NCBI GenBank assembly: GCA_003695705.1
Contig: RFHU01000542.1
Location: 1-35,806 of the forward strand
DNA from: Planctomycetota bacterium
GTDB taxonomy: Bacteria; Planctomycetota; J058
Length of the DNA: 35,806 nucleotides
Direction of reading: 5' to 3'
In this document: positions 31,447 through 35,806 of the stretch, piece by piece
Numbering within the stretch: position 1 is the first letter of the stretch
Layout of the letters: every line of letters starts with the position of its first letter
Program-made: the position numbers and the translations under genes
The notes under the pieces: generated by a model
Databases searched by the model: none
What the model saw: the letters and a program-made list of their open reading frames with translations, nothing else
Told to the model about the DNA's origin: nothing

Positions 31447-32712
31447 ATGGACGCACGGGCGGCGCGGCGCATGGGCAAGAAGGCCGTCGCCCTTGGTCTC
31501 TGCCGGCCTTCCGAGGTCAACGAGGCCTACCGGGTGGTCCGCCTGCGGGCCGACGTGGGCGAATACGTCGCCCTAGACCAGGCCCTCTTCGCTCTCGGCC
31601 GCATCGACGCCGACGGGGTGTGGCGCTTGCGCGAGGCCCTTCGCAGCGCGCCGCTGCCTTGCCCCGCGTGCGGTGCCGTGCACGAGGTCTACGGGAAGAA
31701 GCCCGGACGCACCCTGTCCTGCGCCTGCGGCGAGCGTCTGCGGGTGCCCGGGAACGACCCCAGCCAGCCCTTCCGCTACGTGTCCGCGCGGGAGCGGCGG
31801 GCGGCGCGGCGAGCGGAGCGACGCCCTCCGAGCGTCGCCGAAGACCTGCTCGGGGCCGCGGGGTTGCTCGGGCTGGGCGCCTTCTTCGCCCTCGCGGCGG
31901 CGGGCTGTTGGGAAGGCGGCTTCCGCGGACCGACCGCCGGCGGCGCCCTCGCCTTCGCTCTCCTCTGCCTGTTCGGCGCTCGGCGCGGCCGCTTCCTCAC
32001 CGCTGCGGCGCTGGGCCTGCTCCTGGCGTCGGGACTCGTGCTCGGGGCGGCGGTGCTCACCCCCACAGGCTCGGTGCGCGCCTTCGGCGTGAGCGCGCAG
32101 GACGCCCTCGGGCCCCTCGCCCTCGTCCACGCCGCGCTCCTGGCGCTGAGCGCCCGCGGGTGGTTGCGCCGCGTTCGCTCGCCCTGGGCCTTCTTGGCGG
32201 CGGTCCTCCCCCTCGGCGCCAGCCTGCTCTTCTTCGCCTCCCGCGCCTTGCCGGGAACGGACCCCGGGACCTTCGTGGCGGGCCCCGCGGCCTTGGCCCG
32301 GCTCCCCTGGTTCGCGCATCCCGGCCTGCTGAGCCTGCTCGGGTTGTTCCCGGTGGCCGCCCTGGCGCTCTTCGGCTCCGGCCTGGCGCGCCACCTGCGG
32401 TCCGGAGAGCCCGTGCTCCTTCTCCGGAGCGCCTTCGCCCTCAGCCTCTGCCTGCTCTCCGCCTTCGGCTTCTCCCTGGCCTGCCTGCGCGGGCGCTTGC
32501 CCGCTCCGGGCCTGCGGGCGAGCGTCGAGCGGACGCTGGCGGGACGAACCGCGCCGTGGCTCTGGGCGGAGCGGAGCCCGCCGGCGCCGTCGGGATCGGT
32601 CGCGGCGGCGGCCACGGCGCGTGGCCCGGACGCGGCGGACGACGACCCCATGACCTCGGCAAACGACACCCCGGCGGGTGGCTCGGAGGAGAACGCCCCC
32701 AAGACGCCCTGA
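31447..32712 (+). CDS. Zinc-ribbon multi-pass membrane protein of unknown function
   Basis: A 421-aa protein. A basic helical N-terminus (1-65, KKAVALGLCRPSEVNEAYRV) resembles short N-terminal domains found in planctomycete regulators, but I cannot name it. Four cysteines (C72, C75, C92, C94; CPACG ... CACG) form a likely zinc ribbon. About seven membrane helices follow (from 134 to about 370), then an acidic, Ala/Pro/Ser-rich tail (380-421) that looks disordered. AGGAGG lies 4 nt before ATG 31447. The next gene starts 29 nt after the stop but has its own -10 box. Confidence 0.75.
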   Translation: MDARAARRMGKKAVALGLCRPSEVNEAYRVVRLRADVGEYVALDQALFALGRIDADGVWRLREALRSAPLPCPACGAVHEVYGKKPGRTLSCACGERLRVPGNDPSQPFRYVSARERRAARRAERRPPSVAEDLLGAAGLLGLGAFFALAAAGCWEGGFRGPTAGGALAFALLCLFGARRGRFLTAAALGLLLASGLVLGAAVLTPTGSVRAFGVSAQDALGPLALVHAALLALSARGWLRRVRSPWAFLAAVLPLGASLLFFASRALPGTDPGTFVAGPAALARLPWFAHPGLLSLLGLFPVAALALFGSGLARHLRSGEPVLLLRSAFALSLCLLSAFGFSLACLRGRLPAPGLRASVERTLAGRTAPWLWAERSPPAPSGSVAAAATARGPDAADDDPMTSANDTPAGGSEENAPKTP

Positions 32713-32727
32713 AGCCGCTTCCTCGGG

Positions 32728-32733
32728 TAGGGT
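32728..32733 (+). promoter_or_regulatory. Leaderless-type -10 (TAGGGT) of the YXWGXW gene
   Basis: TAGGGT ends 8 nt before ATG 32742, with no Shine-Dalgarno. It is the same hexamer as at 23895-23900. Confidence 0.5.
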
Positions 32734-32741
32734 GGTCGGCG

Positions 32742-33260
32742 ATGGCTGGTCGCGCTCGCCCATGGTGGGCTTCTCTGTGGTTCGCGCTCGCGCCGCTCGC
32801 CGCCCTGGGCGGCTGCCGCGGCGGCGACGGCGTGCTCGTCGATCCCGCGGCGCGCTACGCGCCCCCTCCTCCTCCCGAGGACAAGGTCTACTTCGAACCT
32901 CGCGACGGCTACGTGTGGGTCGAAGGGCGCTGGGCGCGGCCCGACCACTGGGAGTGGCGCGAGGGCCGCTGGCTCCCGCGCCGGGAGGGCTACGTCTACC
33001 AGCAAGGCTACTGGGGCCGCGAGGGCGACGCCTACGTGTGGCACGCCGGACGCTGGGTCCCGAAGCGCGAGGGACACGTGTGGGAGCGGGGCCACTGGGA
33101 GCGGCGCGAGAACGGCCGCCTGGAGTGGGTGCCGGGCCGCTGGCGCGCGGCGAAGCCCGGACACCGCTGGGAACCCGGACGCTGGGAACGGGACGCGGCG
33201 GATCGCCTGACCTGGCGCGAGGGGCGCTTCGTCCCCCTGCCGCGCTCAGACAGCGAGTAG
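32742..33260 (+). CDS. YXWGXW-repeat lipoprotein
   Basis: A 172-aa protein with a lipoprotein signal (hydrophobic stretch, then LAALGGC with Cys25 as the likely lipidated residue). A short Pro-rich spacer is followed by about seven repeats built around W-x-x-G-R/H-W (for example YVWVEGRWARPDHWEWREGRW, split by one Pro-Asp turn, then YVWHAGRWVPKREGHVWERGHW at about 91-112). Proteins with this repeat sit on the cell envelope; their function is unknown. The repeat run reaches nearly the C-terminus. Confidence 0.85.
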   Translation: MAGRARPWWASLWFALAPLAALGGCRGGDGVLVDPAARYAPPPPPEDKVYFEPRDGYVWVEGRWARPDHWEWREGRWLPRREGYVYQQGYWGREGDAYVWHAGRWVPKREGHVWERGHWERRENGRLEWVPGRWRAAKPGHRWEPGRWERDAADRLTWREGRFVPLPRSDSE

Positions 33261-33312
33261 GCCCGATCGCTGCGGAGACCGACCGGAGCGCGCGGTGGGC
33301 GCTCGGACGGGT

Positions 33313-33330
33313 TCGGCCTTCGGGAGCCGA
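33313..33330. terminator. UUCG-loop hairpin between convergent genes
   Basis: TCGGCC-TTCG-G, then a 2-nt bulge and GCCGA, forms a short stem with a UUCG tetraloop, 52 nt after the YXWGXW stop and just before the antiporter stop on the other strand. Weak. Confidence 0.3.
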
Positions 33331-33334
33331 GTCG

Positions 33335-34639
33335 TCAGTCGCCGGCGGCGCCTCCCGGACCCGGCAGAGGGACGCCGTTTGCGGGCGGCCCGTGCTCGGC
33401 GAGGAAGAAGATGACCAGGCCGAAGAGGGCAATCATGCTGGCGGTTTCCAGCCAGTTGACGCGTCCGTCGTCGTTGACCGACTTCCAGAGCATCAGGAGC
33501 ACCGGGAAAGCAAAGAAGACCACCGAGGTGGTCTCGAAGTCGATGGCCAGGATCCCGCCGTGCGGGAGCGGCTCGATGACCCCCACCTGGGCGAAGACGG
33601 CCATCAAGATGAGCGTGACGGGGAGGACCAAGAAGGGCTGCTGCGTGACGGCTCCGGAGACGTTGGCGATGGCGATGTCGTAAAGGCCCTTGGCGTGGGC
33701 GGTGGCGATCATGATGAACACGCCCGCGCAGGCGAAGACGCTCAGCAGCAGCGCGCCGATCATCTCCGAGTAGCCACGGGCGGTGAGGGCTTTCACGAGG
33801 GCGTCGGCGAATTCGCCCACGGCGTGGCCGCCCAGCACGGAGGCGGCCACGCCCAGGGCGCCGTAGCCCAGCACCTTGCTCCAGCGGCCTGCGGGCGCGG
33901 CGTCCGGGGCCGAAGCCGGGGCCGCTCCCCCTCCTGCCTCCGGCTCCGCTCCCTCGGCGCGGGGCTCGCCCTCCGAAGCCGGCGGGACTCCTTCGGCGCT
34001 CTCCCCGGCGTCCGTCGCCCCGGAGAAGCGCTTCACCAGCCGCACGATGTTGACCGCGAACACGAGCAAGAGCGCCGCGCCGAGGGCCAGCAAGTCGCCG
34101 GCAAGGAGCCCCTCGCCGCGGGCGTCGCCCGCGTCGGTGACCTTGAGCACCAGCATCAGCCCGCCCATGGCGCAGAAGACGCCGCTCGCGCAGGCGTAGA
34201 GGTCGGTGCTGAGTTGGGTGAGCGGCGCGGGGAGGCGGGCCAGACCCCTCGCATCGCGCGGGAGCAGGCCCGAATAGACCCCAAAGGCGAGGGCCCCCAC
34301 GTGGATGGTCAGCAGAACGACCACGAAGGCCACCCGGGGTTCCTTGGCGACCACGAAGCCGACCATCACGACCTCGGGGATGTTCGAAGCGACGCCGGCG
34401 ATGGTGCCGGCGACGAAGTGGTTCCAGCCCAGGATCCTCCCCAGGTTCTCGACGGCCTGGATCATGGCCTCGCAGGAGCCGAAGACCACGGCCAGGCCGC
34501 CCGCCGCGAGGAGGGTTGCCAGCAGCGCCTCCGGCGCGTGGACCCCGGCCGCCTCGAGGCCGTAGGCAATGCCCGTGAGGATGCCTCCGCCGACCAGGGC
34601 CCCGACCCACAGGGCGCCCCCGCCGCCTCCACCTGCCAT
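33335..34639 (-). CDS. Calcium/cation antiporter (CaCA) family membrane protein
   Basis: A 434-aa membrane transporter with about ten or eleven helices in two inverted halves. The first alpha-repeat is around residues 50-100 (GSCEAMIQAVENLG ... AGTIAGVASNIPEVVMVGF, with the SN-x-PE acidic site). The second is around 290-350 (GEFADALVKAL ... ANVSGAVTQQPFLVLPV). A Pro/Glu/Ala-rich cytoplasmic loop (about 205-250) separates the halves, as in Na+/Ca2+ and Ca2+/H+ exchangers. The exchanged ions are not readable from sequence. ATG 34639 has GGGAGGAGG 5 nt upstream. Confidence 0.82.
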   Translation of the reverse strand: MAGGGGGGALWVGALVGGGILTGIAYGLEAAGVHAPEALLATLLAAGGLAVVFGSCEAMIQAVENLGRILGWNHFVAGTIAGVASNIPEVVMVGFVVAKEPRVAFVVVLLTIHVGALAFGVYSGLLPRDARGLARLPAPLTQLSTDLYACASGVFCAMGGLMLVLKVTDAGDARGEGLLAGDLLALGAALLLVFAVNIVRLVKRFSGATDAGESAEGVPPASEGEPRAEGAEPEAGGGAAPASAPDAAPAGRWSKVLGYGALGVAASVLGGHAVGEFADALVKALTARGYSEMIGALLLSVFACAGVFIMIATAHAKGLYDIAIANVSGAVTQQPFLVLPVTLILMAVFAQVGVIEPLPHGGILAIDFETTSVVFFAFPVLLMLWKSVNDDGRVNWLETASMIALFGLVIFFLAEHGPPANGVPLPGPGGAAGD

Positions 34640-34672
34640 GACAGCCTCCTCCCGCTTCGCCGCGGGGCGCAG

Positions 34673-34678
34673 AGTATA
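34673..34678 (-). promoter_or_regulatory. Candidate -10 box (TATACT) of the antiporter gene
   Basis: TATACT (5 of 6) on the minus strand gives a leader of about 27 nt with a strong Shine-Dalgarno. Confidence 0.45.
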
Positions 34679-34875
34679 GCCCTCGCGGCCGGCGCGTCCG
34701 CTGGCGCCGCGCCCCCGGAGGCGCCGCGCGCCCGAACCCTTCCCCCGTGCGGGGCGTGGCCCCTTCCTCCCCTGCGCTGCCGGCAAGGCGGGGCCGCGCG
34801 CCGCGGGGGTACTCCCGGACGCGCCTCCTCGCGCCAGACGGTCTTCGCGCAGGCGTCCAGCCGCCTCGGCGTCGC

Positions 34876-34884
34876 TGCTAGCAT
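34876..34884 (+). promoter_or_regulatory. Extended -10 (TGC-TAGCAT) of the GST-like gene
   Basis: TGCTAGCAT is followed after 9 nt by the Shine-Dalgarno AGGAG (34894-34898). This implies a leader of about 18 nt and supports a start near 34909. Confidence 0.45.
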
Positions 34885-34908
34885 GCCGGGCCCAGGAGCG
34901 AACCAACG

Positions 34909-35523
34909 CTGACCTTCTACGAGTTGGCCCCGTCGCCCAACAACATCAAGGTGCGCCTTGCGCTGCGCGCCAAGGGGATCCCCTTCGAGGCGGTGCCCGT
35001 CGATCCGCGCGACCGCAGCCGGGTCCGCGAGGTGTCCGGGCAGGACCTCACGCCGGTCGTCGCCGACAAGGGCATTGTGCTCAACGACAGCGAGGCCATT
35101 CTGAACTTCCTCGACGCCAACTACGACGGGCCGCGCCTGATGCCCGCCGACCGGGAAGGGCGCTACGCCTGCGACGCATGGAAGGAGCGCCTGGACCGGG
35201 AGCTGGCCCGCCACTGGCTCGGCCCCTTCTTCTACGCCATCGGGCTGCGCCCCGAGTTCGACCCCGCCGACCGTTCGGCCTTCCAGGACGCGCTCGGAGT
35301 CCTCGACGCCGAACTCGGCGAGCGAGACTCCTTCCACGACGACCCCACGCGCAGGGTCTGCGACCTCCGGGTCGCCGAGTGGGCCTGCTACGCGCTGCCG
35401 GGCGAGGGGCTCATCGCCCGCGTGCCCCTCTTCGCCAAGTTCCGCGAAGTCTACGCAGTTCCCGAGGGCCGCTGCGCCAACCTCGAGCGCTTCCTGCGCC
35501 CCTGGAACGAATTCCTTGCCTAG
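34909..35523 (+). CDS. Glutathione S-transferase-like protein, apparent CTG start
   Basis: A 204-aa two-domain thioredoxin-fold/helical protein. The N-terminal half reads (M)TFYELAPSPNNIKVRLALRA, then a cis-Pro block TPVVADKGIVLNDSEAILNFLD with the Ser that binds the glutathione gamma-glutamate. The C-terminal helical domain covers about 80-204. The first strand is needed for the fold, and its codons begin at CTG 34909, with AGGAG 10 nt upstream. No ATG, GTG or TTG lies between the in-frame stop at 34879 and that point. TTG 34924 would delete the first strand. It likely conjugates or reduces small electrophiles, with substrate unknown. A hairpin follows at 35570. Confidence 0.82.
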   Translation: MTFYELAPSPNNIKVRLALRAKGIPFEAVPVDPRDRSRVREVSGQDLTPVVADKGIVLNDSEAILNFLDANYDGPRLMPADREGRYACDAWKERLDRELARHWLGPFFYAIGLRPEFDPADRSAFQDALGVLDAELGERDSFHDDPTRRVCDLRVAEWACYALPGEGLIARVPLFAKFREVYAVPEGRCANLERFLRPWNEFLA

Positions 35524-35551
35524 GGTCCGCCTCGCGATGGTGCGGTGAAGG

Positions 35552-35806
35552 GTGCGTCCCTGGGGGCTTGCAGGGCTGCTCGCCGCCCTGCGTCTTGGAA
35601 TCGAAGATCTCCGCGCAGCGCTCTGGGACTGCAGGGCACCGAGTGAGACGGGGCGTCACGAGCTGACGAACGAGCAGTGGCGGCCGATCCGGGACCTGTT
35701 TGCGCGGCCTGCAACACGACGGGGCAAGCCGCGGCACCCGCGAAGGCTCCTGGACGGAGTGTTCTGGATCCTCAGGACGGGCGCACCCTGGCGAGGTTTG
35801 CCCGAG
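35552..35806 (+). CDS. IS5-family transposase, N-terminal part (cut by window end)
   Basis: From 35657 the frame reads HELTNEQWRPIRDLFA, then RRGKPRHPRRLLDGVFWILRTGAPWRGLPE, the DUF4096-type N-terminus of IS5-group transposases. These usually start one to three residues before the (R/H)-E-L-T-x-E-Q-W block. Here no ATG, GTG or TTG is in frame close by; the nearest in-frame candidate is GTG 35552, 35 codons upstream, and an in-frame TGA sits at 35546. So either a non-standard start is used, the 5' end is damaged, or the longer form is real. The catalytic DDE part lies beyond the window. Confidence 0.75.
   Translation, partial: MRPWGLAGLLAALRLGIEDLRAALWDCRAPSETGRHELTNEQWRPIRDLFARPATRRGKPRHPRRLLDGVFWILRTGAPWRGLPE
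35570..35591 (+). terminator. Hairpin after the GST-like gene
   Basis: GCAGGGC (35570-35576) and GCCCTGC (35585-35591) form a perfect 7-bp stem over 8 nt, 46 nt after the stop. It lies inside the longest possible transposase reading frame, which argues for a transposase start further downstream. Confidence 0.4.
35592..35806 (+). mobile_element. IS5-type insertion sequence, left part
   Basis: The element is inferred only from the transposase coding segment. I could not place the left terminal inverted repeat because the right end is outside the window; the boundary given is the end of the hairpin after the GST-like gene and is a guess. Confidence 0.5.

Noticed and set aside
30611-31520. Overlapping minus-strand frames in and around the hairpin-rich gap
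   Set aside because: They run antisense into the flanking genes and have shadow composition.
33040-33230. Repetitive W/G/R coding segment as a DNA tandem repeat or CRISPR-like array
   Set aside because: The periodicity comes from the W-x-x-G-x-W protein repeat; units are short, variable and in frame, without spacers.
34924-34926. TTG 34924 as start of the GST-like gene
   Set aside because: It would remove the first beta strand (TFYEL) conserved in the fold, and the Shine-Dalgarno would be 25 nt away.
1-35806. Classical defence, toxin-antitoxin or CRISPR-Cas systems
   Set aside because: No cas, restriction-modification, retron, toxin-antitoxin or repeat-spacer pattern was found on either strand; the only mobile-element trace is the partial IS5 transposase at the end.

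Overview
The window is very GC-rich (roughly 70% by eye) and gene-dense. The gene content points to a planctomycete-like bacterium; a myxobacterium is a less likely alternative. The main evidence is a coupled pair of DUF1587/1592/1588/1585 cytochrome-type and DUF1552 Tat proteins. Two Hanks-type Ser/Thr kinases with a membrane anchor and a C-terminal repeat domain agree with this, as do a DUF547 protein and a YXWGXW-repeat lipoprotein. The assignment is an inference from gene families; there is no rRNA or marker gene to confirm it.

Layout. 16-99: tRNA-Leu(UAA), minus strand. 227-4116: kinase with Sel1 repeats, followed 5 nt later by a ferritin-like (DUF455) plus ATP-grasp fusion; the pair ends in a large stem-loop inside an 80-bp imperfect duplication. 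4292-5628: dienelactone-hydrolase-like enzyme and a TetR regulator (minus). 5757-7526: exported M28 peptidase with PA and PDZ domains. 7557-10976: a propeller-type kinase (minus) divergent from a 3'(2'),5'-bisphosphate nucleotidase-like phosphatase, with start codons only 24 nt apart. 11136-17636 (all minus): DUF1592/DUF1552 pair, an acyltransferase, a DUF547 protein and an 83-aa unknown. 17805-22700 (plus): CBS-domain protein, then a molybdenum oxidoreductase operon in which the four-cluster ferredoxin subunit and the NrfD membrane subunit are one protein, followed by the catalytic subunit. 22776-25839: TVP38/VTT membrane protein divergent from a GT-C glycosyltransferase-like protein, each preceded by a short ORF whose stop overlaps the next start. 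25846-29744 (minus): YfhO-like membrane protein coupled to glutamine-dependent NAD+ synthetase. 29923-33260 (plus): an exported protein made of two tandem copies of one domain, a hairpin-rich 606-bp gap, a zinc-ribbon multi-pass membrane protein and a YXWGXW lipoprotein. 33335-34639 (minus): CaCA-type cation antiporter. 34909-35523: glutathione-S-transferase-like protein with an apparent CTG start. 35552-end: the first part of an IS5-type transposase, cut by the window edge.

Expression signals. Eight genes lack a Shine-Dalgarno sequence but carry a TAnnnT hexamer 6-8 nt before the start codon, as expected for leaderless transcripts. Genes with a good Shine-Dalgarno often show the same hexamer farther upstream. 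I used this pattern to choose several GTG and ATG starts. No CRISPR array, prophage or classical defence system was seen. The most unusual items are the DUF455/ATP-grasp fusion, the paired leader ORFs at 23447-23998, the leaderless-promoter pattern, and the fused FeS/NrfD subunit whose catalytic partner has no Tat signal.
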